Shown here one piece after another: positions 7,491-14,640 of a DNA stretch of 17,174 nt. The stretch covers positions 1 to 17,174 of the forward strand of contig CAILKC010000493.1 of the NCBI GenBank assembly GCA_903834675.1, given 5' to 3'. This DNA is from an uncultured Victivallales bacterium (GTDB lineage: Bacteria; Verrucomicrobiota; Lentisphaeria; Oligosphaerales; JAFGRS01). The notes beneath the pieces were generated by a model. The model searched no databases. It was given only the letters and a program-made list of their open reading frames with translations, and had not been told where the DNA came from. Position 1 is the first letter of the stretch, and each line of letters begins with the position of its first letter. Both the position numbers and the translations under genes were made by a program.

Positions 7491-9984
7491 TCAGCCGCTC
7501 GCACATTCCTGCGCTCCGCCACCCGCAGCCGCCGGCGGTGTTGCGAGAACGTACTTCCTGATCATTGCGACCTTGATGGTGTCGTTCACCACGAGGCAGG
7601 AGACCATCGCATAGGCAAACACCGCCAGTGTCTGCCACCAAGGCAGAGGCGCGAGGCCAGGGAGCCCAACGACGACCAGGATGGTGCCGATGAGCGCATC
7701 CGCCGCGAGAGCCGTCATCAGGGTCTTGCTGGGCATCGTGGCCCAGAACCGCCGCCGCTCGCGTGCGGACACGATGGAGAACACGGCCAGATAGAGCAGC
7801 GTCAGGAAGCTGAAGGTATACAGCGCCTTGTCGTTGGTTGACAGCCCGAAGCGCGACCAGCAGAGGAACAGGAGCAGGAGTGCCTCCGCAACCATGGCCA
7901 CCCCCAGGACCACGGACACGGCGATGAACCCCCCGATGTTCCACGTCTCCGGCTTCCTGGAAGGTCTGACGTGGTCGGTGGCCAGGGCGACCTTGGCGAA
8001 GTCCGTCATGAACACGAGCAACAGCATCGCGAAGGCGGACACGACGAACTTGCCGGTTACCATGAACGCGACCGCCACAAAGGCTGCTTTCAGGATCGTC
8101 CGGCTGATCTTGTTGATGATCCACGTCAGGATGCGCTGGTAGATCGTTCGCCCCTGCTCGACCAGCGCCACGATGTTCGTCAGCCCCGGTTCGGTCAGGA
8201 CAACGCTCGCGGCGCCTTTGGCAACATCCGTCGCCGTGCTGACGGCGATGCCCACTTCGGCCTGGCGCAGGGCGGGTGCGTCGTTGACGCCGTCGCCCGT
8301 CATGCCGGTCACATGCCCTGCCGCCTGCAGGTGCTGCACCACGATGAATTTGTCCTCGGGGTAGACCTCCGCGAAACCATCGGCCCCGGCCAGGAGATCC
8401 GTGGCCTCGTTGCCGGCCTGAGTGCTGACCGCCTTCAGGTCCGCCACGCGCCGGATGTTATGCAACCCGACTCCCTGCGCGATCTCACTCGCGACGGCCA
8501 GCGCGTCACCGGTGAGCATCTTCACCGAGACGCCGAGGTCCCGGAGCGCGGCAATGAGTTGCTTGGCGTCCGGTCGGGGCGGATCATACAACGCCACCAG
8601 ACCGAGCAGTGCGGGGACACCGGTCTCGGGACCGCGCGCGACCGCCAGCATCCGGTACCCCTTTAGCGCCGCCTCGCTGACCCGCGCCTCCAGCGCCTCG
8701 ATCTCCGGCGGCCGGAGTCCGCAGGCCTCGGCGACCGTACGTACGGCACCTTTCATCACGCGCCAACGCTGCCCGTTCTGCTCGAACACGGCTTCCGTGC
8801 GCCGGGTCTGCGCCGAGAACGGCGCGAACGAGACGGGCGTGACCTTTGGCACAGCGTCGAAGCTGTGCCGCTCTTTCGCCGCGGCAAGAAACGCCAGGTC
8901 TATCGGGTCCTGGTTGGCCTCCTGGGAGGCAAGCGCGCCGGCAAGCACCACGTCCGCTTCCGTCGCCTGGTCCAGCGGCGTCACCCCGGTGACGGCTAGT
9001 TGGTTCATCGTGATCGTGCCCGTCTTGTCGACGCAGAGCACGTCCATGGTGGCGGCATCCTCCGCGGCGCTGAGGCGGGTGACCAGCACCCCGCGTTTCG
9101 CCAACTCCTTCGACCCCAAAGCCATGCTGACCGTGAACATGACCGGGAGGGCGACCGGGACGGCACTCATCAGCAGGACGAGCATGAGCGGGACCATCTC
9201 GATGAGCGGCGCCCCGCGCAGCAGGGACAGCGTGACCACCACGGCCAGCAACGCGCCGATGATGACGAAGAGCCAGCGGACCACCTTGGCCACCACGGCC
9301 TCGATGTGCAGCTTCGGACGCGCCGATTGCACGAGCTCCGTGGTGCGGCCGAAATAGGTCCGCGCCCCGGTCAGCACCACCACGGCGTTGCCTTCCCCCT
9401 GGCGCACCACGGTACCTGACGAGAGCGTGTCACCCGGCTTCTTGCCGACATCGGCGGACTCGCCGGTGAGAGCCGACTGATCAACGCTCAATTCCCCAGT
9501 CAGGAGCTTCACGTCCGCCGGGATGAGGTCGCCCGGGCGCAGGCGGACAATGTCGCCGGGGACCAGTTCGCGGGCGGGGATGACCAGCCAGTTCGCCTCA
9601 CGCAATACGCGCGCGCTGACTGACCTGCAACCGTCGCCGCAGCGCCTCGACGACACCGGCGGCACGGCGCTCCTGCATGAAGCCCAGCACGGCATTGACG
9701 ACGAGCAGCGCGCTGACTACGGCGAGATCCGAGACCTTGCGGAGCACGGCCGACAGGACCATGATCAGCTCAAGCATCCACGCCGAGACGCCCCAGAACT
9801 TCCCCATGAAGCGGCGGAGCGGGTGCTCCTTCTGCTCGGCCACTTCGTTGAAACCATGCACCTTCCGGCGAGCATCTACCTCGGCGAGCGTGAGACCTGT
9901 TTCGGAGTTCACGGGCAGCGTCGCGAGGGTGTCGAGGGCGTTCGCGTCGGGCGGGGACGGGTGTGTTGGTGAAGCTACCGGCAA
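7491..9984 (-). pseudogene. P-type ATPase, P3A (plasma-membrane H+-ATPase-like), interrupted by a frameshift
   Basis: This ion-pumping ATPase is split into two frames: 9984-9598 (N-terminal 122 residues, then six wrong residues and a stop) and a frame running to 7491. Removing one copy of a 4-bp tandem duplication at 9617-9624 joins them as LRRRLQVSARVLREANW and gives about 829 residues, a normal length. Present are the P3A-type first helix pair (AWMLELIMVLSAVL), TGES in the actuator domain, PVALP in helix 4, the phosphorylation site DKTGT (about residue 318 when joined), TGDGVNDAPAL in the hinge, and a complete C-terminal membrane domain. The TTG at 9984 is the likely start, since the frame offers no better one and AGGTGG precedes it. 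It follows the small CPCC/His gene by 35 bases. It could be a recent loss or a sequencing/assembly error. Transported ion: probably H+, not proven. Confidence 0.88.
9617..9624. other. 4-bp tandem duplication (TGAC TGAC) causing the ATPase frameshift
   Basis: TGAC occurs twice in a row. Deleting one copy restores a single continuous ATPase frame with exactly the residues expected between RLQV and ARVLRE. This pinpoints the lesion. Confidence 0.8.
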
Positions 9985-10019
9985 TGGGTACCACCTACGT
10001 GCTCTGCTGGGCGGAGCCG

Positions 10020-10220
10020 TCAGGGCTTGGCGTCGGCGTGCTTGGCGTTGCCGTCCGGCTTGCCCGCGGCGTGGGTATGCTCGTGCTCGTGCCCGACCCC
10101 CATGGCCTTGTCACAGCAAGGACACCCGGTGCCCTTCTGTACGGCAGTCGCACGCCAAAGCCCACGGACGACCAACACGACGAACGCACCCACCACGATC
10201 ACGCCCAGCACGGTTGTCAT
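10020..10220 (-). CDS. Small membrane protein with CPCC and His-rich tail (FeoB-associated Cys-rich type)
   Basis: This is a 66-residue single-span protein. Residues 3-22 are a membrane helix (VLGVIVVGAFVVLVVRG), then come CPCC (33-36) and HEHEHTH (44-50) in a polar tail. The layout matches the FeoB-associated Cys-rich membrane proteins, which are thought to assist metal transporters. The alternating His and the Cys cluster look like a soft-metal binding site. The ATG at 10220 is chosen over upstream in-frame codons because the helix begins there and AGGGGG precedes it. It is the first gene of the leftward transport block, diverges from the ArsR gene, and is followed by the P-type ATPase after 35 bases. 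FeoB itself is not in the window. Its function is inferred. Confidence 0.78.
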   Translation of the reverse strand: MTTVLGVIVVGAFVVLVVRGLWRATAVQKGTGCPCCDKAMGVGHEHEHTHAAGKPDGNAKHADAKP

Positions 10221-10246
10221 GACGTTCAGCCCCCTGGAAAAGCGTC

Positions 10247-10274
10247 TTGAGCCACCTAACGCACGCACTATAGT
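10247..10274 (+). promoter_or_regulatory. Promoter of the ArsR-family regulator
   Basis: TTGAGC (10247-10252), 16 bases, then TATAGT (10269-10274) is a reasonable sigma70 promoter for the rightward regulator. The -10 lies inside the palindrome ACTATAGT (10267-10274), which reads the same on both strands and could serve the divergent gene too. The 116 bases between the two genes would hold the shared operator. Confidence 0.55.
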
Positions 10275-10336
10275 CTGGCCTAATGTAGAACGGCATCCCC
10301 ACCGTGCCATCGGCAACCGCGCATGGATGTGCTCGC

Positions 10337-10708
10337 ATGAACGCCAGGAAACGAACCGCCACCTCGGGCCCGGCAGGAGATGAGCAGCCCGCGGACAGCA
10401 TGTGCTCCTGCGCCACCGACTGTGCTGCCACCCTCAAGGTTATCGCCGACTCCAACCGGGTGCTGATCCTCCGGGCGCTCATCCGCGGCCCGCTGAACGT
10501 CAGTGAGATCTGCGCGGCCACCGGGCTCTCCCAGCAGCGTGTGTCTCACCACTTGGGCCGCATGCGTCCGGCCGGCATCGTGACCGCCGACCGCGACGGC
10601 CGTAACGTGATCTACCGGGTCAGTCCGCGCATCGCCGTCGAGGGCGGCATCGATCTGGGGTGCTGCCGGCTCACCTTCCGCATGGTTCCCCAACTGCCCC
10701 GCCTCTGA
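10337..10708 (+). CDS. ArsR/SmtB-family metal-sensing repressor
   Basis: This 123-residue winged-helix repressor carries the ArsR core: LKVIADSNRVLILRALIRG, then the recognition helix region GLSQQRVSHHLGRMRPAGIV and the wing RDGRNVIYRV. The N-terminal arm carries C23, C25 and C29 (CSCATDC), resembling the Cys-rich alphaN sites of CadC/AztR-type sensors. C109-C110 lie near the C-terminus. A thiophilic ion (As(III), Cd, Pb, Hg, Zn or similar) is the likely signal. The ATG at 10337 is preferred, with GGATG upstream; a GTG at 10304 and an ATG at 10400 are alternatives. It diverges from the transport block and precedes the radical SAM gene, so it may control both sides. Confidence 0.87.
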   Translation: MNARKRTATSGPAGDEQPADSMCSCATDCAATLKVIADSNRVLILRALIRGPLNVSEICAATGLSQQRVSHHLGRMRPAGIVTADRDGRNVIYRVSPRIAVEGGIDLGCCRLTFRMVPQLPRL

Positions 10709-10718
10709 TCTTCCCTGA

Positions 10719-10731
10719 CGGGGCTTCCCCG
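10719..10731 (+). terminator. Weak hairpin after the ArsR gene
   Basis: CGGGG CTT CCCCG forms a five-pair stem 10 bases after the regulator's stop codon. No T-run follows, so it would be at best a weak or partial terminator between the regulator and the radical SAM promoter region. Confidence 0.3.
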
Positions 10732-10746
10732 CACCGGCCGAGCGGG

Positions 10747-10800
10747 TTCATAGCTTATTCACATATCTAGTATTGTAGATGTATCGATATGTATACATTG
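10747..10800 (+). promoter_or_regulatory. AT-rich palindromic promoter/operator region of the radical SAM operon
   Basis: This stretch is strikingly AT-rich in a GC-rich window. ACATATC (10761-10767) pairs exactly with GATATGT (10786-10792), ATCTA (10765-10769) with TAGAT (10776-10780), and ATGTATACAT (10789-10798) is a perfect 10-bp palindrome. ArsR/SmtB operators are AT-rich inverted repeats, so the neighbouring regulator may bind here. Several -35/-10 pairs are possible (for example TTCATA-N18-TATTGT), and the exact promoter is not decided. Confidence 0.55.
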
Positions 10801-10880
10801 TTGGCTCTGTCCAGGCCAGGCTGGGTGGTCGACTGACCGGGCCGGGCCTGTGGGCCGTCACACTTAGGGAACCAACAGGC

Positions 10881-11915
10881 ATGGCAATCATCAACAGCCG
10901 TCTGCCGGCAATTCTGGATCGGGCGCGCGAGGCGAAGGCGCCAACCAAGGCAGAGTGCGTCTTCCTGCTGGAATTGCCCGAGACGAGTCTCGAAGCCGCA
11001 CTCCTGCGGGCCACCGCGGATGCCACGATGCGGCAGCGCTTCGGCAATGAAGCCATCATCCTGGGACAGATCGGCGTGGAGATCGCCGCCTGCCCCGCGG
11101 CCTGCAAGTTCTGCAGCTTCGGCGAGGGCCACACCCGGTTCGAGCCCAAGGTCATGACGACGACTGAGATCCTCCAGTGCGCAGACGCTTTCACCGCCTC
11201 GCACGAGTTGTACTCCCTCTTCCTCATGACCATGCACACGTTCGAGTTCGGGAGGCTGACCGAGACGGTCCGGGCCGTCCGCGAGCGGATCCCCGCCGGC
11301 ACCCAGATCGTGGTCAATATCGGCGACTTCAACCGCGCGCAGGCCGCGGAACTCAGGGCCGCCGGGGTCAATGGCGCTTACCACGTGTGCAGACTGCGCG
11401 AGGGAACCGACACCAAACTGGACCCGGAAGCCCGGAAGCAGACCATCCGGGTCATCCGCGACTCCGGAATGGACTGGTACTACTGCTGCGAACCGGTCGG
11501 TCCCGAACACTCGGCCGAGGAACTGGTAGAGCAGATGTTCCTGGGCATCGACTACGGCTGCTTCCAGCATGCGGCCATGCGGCGCGTGTACGTCCCCGGG
11601 TCTCCACTTGCGGCTCGCGGTCAGATCACCGAGTTGCGTCTGGGCCAGGTCACCGCGGTCGTGGCGCTCGCCACCCTGGCATGCCCCGAAACTCGCAACA
11701 TCGCCGTGCATGAACCCAACCTGATCGGCCTGACGTCGGGAGCCAACGTGGTCTATGCCGAGAAGGGAGCAAACCCACGCGATACCGAGGAAGACACGAG
11801 CGGACACCGCGGTCGCGACATCGCCGCCTGCAAGACCATGCTCTACGAGGCCGGATTCGGGCAGCTCCTGACGGCTCCAGGCCGCCGCCAGTCTCTGGCT
11901 GATGCCTTCCGCTGA
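10881..11915 (+). CDS. BioB-like radical SAM enzyme
   Basis: This 344-residue radical SAM enzyme should bind a [4Fe-4S] cluster through C71, C75 and C78 (CPAACKFCSFG, the CX3CX2C motif) and cleave S-adenosylmethionine. The barrel order and the C-terminal segment (HEPNLIGLTSGANVVYAEKGANP) resemble biotin synthase-related proteins. A SPASM domain and a B12 domain are absent. Extra cysteines occur in the barrel (for example YYCCEPVG and CFQHAAMRR) and near the end (AACKTMLYEAGF). The ATG at 10881 has AGGGA about ten bases upstream, and upstream in-frame codons lie in the promoter region. Its stop overlaps the start of a 42-residue Cys peptide (TGATG). The reaction is unknown; true biotin synthase is unlikely given the context and absence of other bio genes. 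Confidence 0.88.
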   Translation: MAIINSRLPAILDRAREAKAPTKAECVFLLELPETSLEAALLRATADATMRQRFGNEAIILGQIGVEIAACPAACKFCSFGEGHTRFEPKVMTTTEILQCADAFTASHELYSLFLMTMHTFEFGRLTETVRAVRERIPAGTQIVVNIGDFNRAQAAELRAAGVNGAYHVCRLREGTDTKLDPEARKQTIRVIRDSGMDWYYCCEPVGPEHSAEELVEQMFLGIDYGCFQHAAMRRVYVPGSPLAARGQITELRLGQVTAVVALATLACPETRNIAVHEPNLIGLTSGANVVYAEKGANPRDTEEDTSGHRGRDIAACKTMLYEAGFGQLLTAPGRRQSLADAFR

Positions 11916-12043
11916 TGGTGACGGGGCTGGGGGTCAAGCCTGACCGCGTCGGCGCCCTGACGGTGAGCTTCGACGGGCAAGGCCGCCCCATCGACCCGAT
12001 CTGCACCGAAAAGCCCTGCAGCCGTACCGGGGTGTGCGGCTGA
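11915..12043 (+). CDS. 42-residue cysteine peptide, overlapping the radical SAM gene
   Basis: A short ATG-to-TGA frame starts inside the stop codon of the radical SAM gene (TGATG), the arrangement of a translationally coupled gene. Its codons look coding: by hand count, G/C is 27/42 at position 1, 24/42 at position 2 and 38/42 at position 3, the pattern of real genes in GC-rich DNA. The peptide starts MVTGLGVKPDRVG, continues through an LTVSFDGQGRP strand-turn, and ends PICTEKPCSRTGVCG with C30, C35 and C41. Three thiols in the last 13 residues could bind a metal, a metalloid or a cluster, or be the target of the adjacent enzyme. The family is not recognised. It might also be a small subunit of the radical SAM protein. 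Confidence 0.68.
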   Translation: MVTGLGVKPDRVGALTVSFDGQGRPIDPICTEKPCSRTGVCG

Positions 12044-12086
12044 CAAGGGGGGAACCAACGTGACCCCGCCAACCGAGGAGACGACC

Positions 12087-12392
12087 GTGGAAGTGATCGT
12101 AGCTGGTGTGGGCTGCAAACGCTGCCACCAACTGAAGCAGATGACGGAGGAGGCCCTGAAGGAACTGGGGGCCGACCACGTCACCCTCAAGAACCTCGAC
12201 AGCCTGGAGGATATCTGTCAGTGCGGCATCATGCTCCTTCCAGCCCTGGTGGTGGACGGTAAGCTCCTGGTGTCGGGCCAGGTGCCATCCAAGAAGCGTC
12301 TGCTGCAACTCCTTCAGGAGGGCCTGCGGCTCGCGGCCGAAAGGCCGTCGAGCGGGAGCGGCCAGGCATTGTCGGCCGAGCCGAAGGTGTAA
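12087..12392 (+). CDS. TM0996/MTH895-type small thioredoxin-fold protein
   Basis: This short thioredoxin-like protein (101 residues) is of the redox-active disulfide protein 2 type. It begins with strand MEVIVAGVG, directly followed by the active site CKRC, the family's typical position. A second Cys pair ICQCG precedes the cis-proline segment LLPALVVDGK. Proteins of this kind are often encoded beside ArsR regulators and metalloid permeases. The GTG at 12087 is preferred, with GAGGAG six bases before it and a start that fits the family. A GTG at 12060 preceded by AAGGGGGG would add nine residues. It lies 43 bases after the Cys peptide gene, so it is in the same operon and could reduce thiols of that peptide or the sensor. 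Confidence 0.85.
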   Translation: MEVIVAGVGCKRCHQLKQMTEEALKELGADHVTLKNLDSLEDICQCGIMLLPALVVDGKLLVSGQVPSKKRLLQLLQEGLRLAAERPSSGSGQALSAEPKV

Positions 12393-12682
12393 GGCTGCAT
12401 GGTCAGCACAAGGAACGCGGCGCGAAGGCAGCAGACTTCTACGGCGACTGGTGCGGACCTTGTCGGCAACCCGCGCCGGCACTGGCCACGTTCGCCGACT
12501 CTCACCGGGAGGTTGTGAGTGTTACCAAGGTCAATGTGGACACTCACTAGGACCTCGCCCAGAAGTATGGTATCACGAGCATTCCCGCCCTCTGCCTGTT
12601 CCGCGCTGGGAAGCTCGTGAAGCAGAGCGTCGGAGCGATGAGTTCTGAAGGCCTGGCGGCATGGGTGAGCGAGGGCCAGTAG
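12392..12682 (+). pseudogene. Decayed thioredoxin with amber stop
   Basis: A thioredoxin frame is readable but broken. From about 12434 it reads DFYGDWCGPCRQPAPAL (intact WCGPC active site), then VTKVNVDTH, a TAG at 12548-12550, then DLAQKYGITSIPALCLFRAG and KLVKQSVGAMSSEGLAAWV to TAG at 12680. Thioredoxins commonly have a Gln or Pro where the TAG is, so a CAG-to-TAG change fits. The N-terminal strand and helix are also missing, and no ATG, GTG or TTG is in frame upstream before the preceding gene. It lies between the small thioredoxin and the methyltransferase (two-base gap), so it was once part of the operon. Confidence 0.82.
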
Positions 12683-12684
12683 TC

Positions 12685-13347
12685 ATGAACCAAGCACACT
12701 TCGACCAGGCCGCCGCCACTTGGGACGCGAATCCCACCCGCCTGGGCATGTCCAAGGCCTTCGCTACCGCTATCGAGGCCACGGTGCCGTTGCAGGCCGA
12801 CTGGGCGGCGATGGAGTACGGCTGCGGCACTGCCACGCTCAGTTTCCTGTTGGCCGGGAAGCTGAGGCACATCACAGCCGCCGACGCCTCCCCCGGTATG
12901 CTTGAGCAGGTTCGCCTCAAAATCGCCGCCAACGGTCTCACCAGTATCCAGCCTCGGTTGCTCGATCTCACGGACATGCCGCCGCCTGAGGCCAGGTTCA
13001 ACTTCATCTTCTGCGCCATGGCACTGCACCACGTGGCGGACATCCCGGACCTCGCCGCCAAGTTTGCCGCCCTGCTGCTACCGGGTGGCTGGCTGGCCAT
13101 TGCCGATCTGTACGCGGAAGATGGGTCCTTCCATCCGGACGTGGTCGTGCCGCACCACGGGTTCGAGCCGGAGAGACTGGCCGCCGTTTTTGCCAGCGTC
13201 GGCCTGACCGATCTGACCTGGCAGACCGTCCATGGACTCGAGCGGCACGGCCGGCGGTACCCGCTCTTCCTGTTGACGGGAAGGTGCTTCGCATGTGCCA
13301 AGGTCCCGCCCGCCGCCGGCCGGCTTGCGGGTGGCGGAGAGGGGTAA
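12685..13347 (+). CDS. Class I SAM-dependent methyltransferase
   Basis: This 220-residue soluble methyltransferase has motif I MEYGCGTATLSFLLAG (about 43-58), the acidic post-I residue D67 in ITAADASPGML, motif II-like FNFIFCAMALHHV, and motif III LLLPGGWLAIADL. The N-terminal AHFDQAAATWDANP matches the usual start of UbiE-like small-molecule methyltransferases. The ATG at 12685 is chosen over 12661 because the family motif begins there and GAGGG lies upstream. It is the last gene of the radical SAM operon. The ArsM cysteine set is not visible, so arsenite methylation is not supported. The substrate may be a product of the radical SAM step. Confidence 0.87.
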   Translation: MNQAHFDQAAATWDANPTRLGMSKAFATAIEATVPLQADWAAMEYGCGTATLSFLLAGKLRHITAADASPGMLEQVRLKIAANGLTSIQPRLLDLTDMPPPEARFNFIFCAMALHHVADIPDLAAKFAALLLPGGWLAIADLYAEDGSFHPDVVVPHHGFEPERLAAVFASVGLTDLTWQTVHGLERHGRRYPLFLLTGRCFACAKVPPAAGRLAGGGEG

Positions 13348-13450
13348 CGGTACGCGCAGACCTGCCGGAGCGGCACCCTCTGTTGCTGTCCGGTGGCTGA
13401 ACTCTGCAATGTCACCGCGTTGAGCGCAGCCGGCATCATGGAGACGGGCA

Positions 13451-14404
13451 TCAGGTCTTGGTACCGTTCCCGCGATCCATTGTCGAGCAGCCAAAGAGAC
13501 CTTGGTTCAGGTAACGTTCCCCTCGGTCAGGGATGAGCGTCAACACGCGGCATCCCGGGTGCTGGTGCGCCAGCCGCAGGGCGACCGTCGCGTTGGCGCC
13601 TGCAGACACGCCCGCCAGGAGTCCGCACCGCAGCGCCAGTTGGCGGGCCTGCTCCTCCGCCTCCGCCGTGGTCACAGTGGCCACCTCGTCGATCTCGGCG
13701 CGATGACGCCGGATGATCTCCGGCACAAAGCCCTCGCCGATTCCCTGGATGCCGTGTAAACCGGCCGTTCCGCCCGAGAGAACGGCGGACTCGGCGGGCT
13801 CAACGCCCACCATGCGGCAGGCTGCGAACGACTCGCGCAAGCGCTGCGCGACGCCCACGAATGTGCCCCCGGTGCCCATCCCGGCGACGAAAAAGTCTAC
13901 CGGCTCCCTGAGCTGCCGTACCAGGCTCGCCCCGGTATAGGTGTAGTGAGCGCGAGCATTGTCCTCGTTGCCGAACTGGTCTGGGAGCCAGAGGTCCGGT
14001 CCCAACTCCTGCTTCAGTTCATCGTAGCGGCGCTTTGCTCCCGGCATGTCTTCACCCTTCGGGGTCAGCACGATCCTGGCGCCAAAGGCCCGCATCATCT
14101 GGCGCCGTTCGAGGCTCATGTGTTCGGGCATGACGGCGACGAAGCGGTAGCCGCCGGCAGCCGCCAGCATACTGAACGCGATACCCGTGTTCCCGGTGGT
14201 CAGCTCCAGGATCGTCATTCCGGGGCGCACGTCACCCCGCTTCTCGGCCTCCGCGAGCATGTACCAGGCCATGACGTCCTTGACGCTGCCGCTTGGATTG
14301 AGGCAGGCGAGCCCGGCCAGTATTCTCGAACTACCCGGCCTGAGTCCCTCGAGTTCCACCACCGGGGTGGTCTGCCGCATCAAGGCTCCAAGGCTACGTA
14401 TCAT
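13451..14404 (-). CDS. PLP-dependent cysteine synthase / cystathionine beta-synthase family protein
   Basis: This 317-residue fold-type II PLP enzyme probably makes cysteine (or a related amino acid) from an activated serine and a sulfur nucleophile. NPSGSVKD (36-43) holds the PLP lysine K42, TTGNTGI (69-75) binds the substrate carboxylate, GTGGT (177-181) binds the PLP phosphate, and AGVSAGAN carries the pyridine-N serine. The length matches CysK/CysM. ATG at 14404 has AAGGAG eight bases upstream, so it is preferred over the GTG at 14413. Its start overlaps the stop of a dUTPase-like remnant (ATGA). It is convergent with the methyltransferase gene, so it is not part of that operon. Confidence 0.92.
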   Translation of the reverse strand: MIRSLGALMRQTTPVVELEGLRPGSSRILAGLACLNPSGSVKDVMAWYMLAEAEKRGDVRPGMTILELTTGNTGIAFSMLAAAGGYRFVAVMPEHMSLERRQMMRAFGARIVLTPKGEDMPGAKRRYDELKQELGPDLWLPDQFGNEDNARAHYTYTGASLVRQLREPVDFFVAGMGTGGTFVGVAQRLRESFAACRMVGVEPAESAVLSGGTAGLHGIQGIGEGFVPEIIRRHRAEIDEVATVTTAEAEEQARQLALRCGLLAGVSAGANATVALRLAHQHPGCRVLTLIPDRGERYLNQGLFGCSTMDRGNGTKT

Positions 14405-14637
14405 TGCGTGCACTCCTTCCCACCCGGTCGGGGGCCATTCTCAGGTGCCGGCGTGTACCCGCCAATATGGCCCGTGCTGCCGAAGCCGCCTGCGGCGTGC
14501 TGGCTCTCCGCGATACTCCGGGCGAGACCGAGCGCCACTTCCGGCAGCCACTGGAACACCATCGGGGCCAGGCGGTGCCCGCGTGCAGTGCGGTAGTCCT
14601 CGCGGCGAGCGTTAGGCTCTGGGTCCGCCCCTGCAGC
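14401..14637 (-). pseudogene. dut: C-terminal fragment of a dUTPase-like gene
   Basis: A headless frame on the minus strand reads REDYRTARGHRLAPMVFQ and then ESQHAAGGFGSTG, matching dUTPase motif 4 (GDRIAQ-like, Q-V-F strand) and the flexible C-terminal motif 5 (RGxGGFGSTG), with the motif 5 Arg replaced. Similarity fades at about 14610. A TAG lies in frame at 14640-14638, and before the Met at 14562 no ATG, GTG or TTG start exists in the frame. The N-terminal motifs 1-3 are not found in the neighbouring 450 bases. Its TGA overlaps the ATG of the cysteine synthase gene by the ATGA arrangement, suggesting an old operon. It is best read as a truncated remnant; family assignment rests on motifs read by eye. 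Confidence 0.7.
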
Positions 14638-14640
14638 CTA

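Noticed and set aside
12548..12550. TAG in the thioredoxin read as pyrrolysine or suppressed amber
   Set aside because: Missing N-terminus and start codon point to decay, and other genes here give no sign of TAG recoding.
12685..13347. Methyltransferase as ArsM (arsenite methyltransferase)
   Set aside because: The conserved ArsM cysteines and length are absent; the proximity of an ArsR gene alone is not enough.
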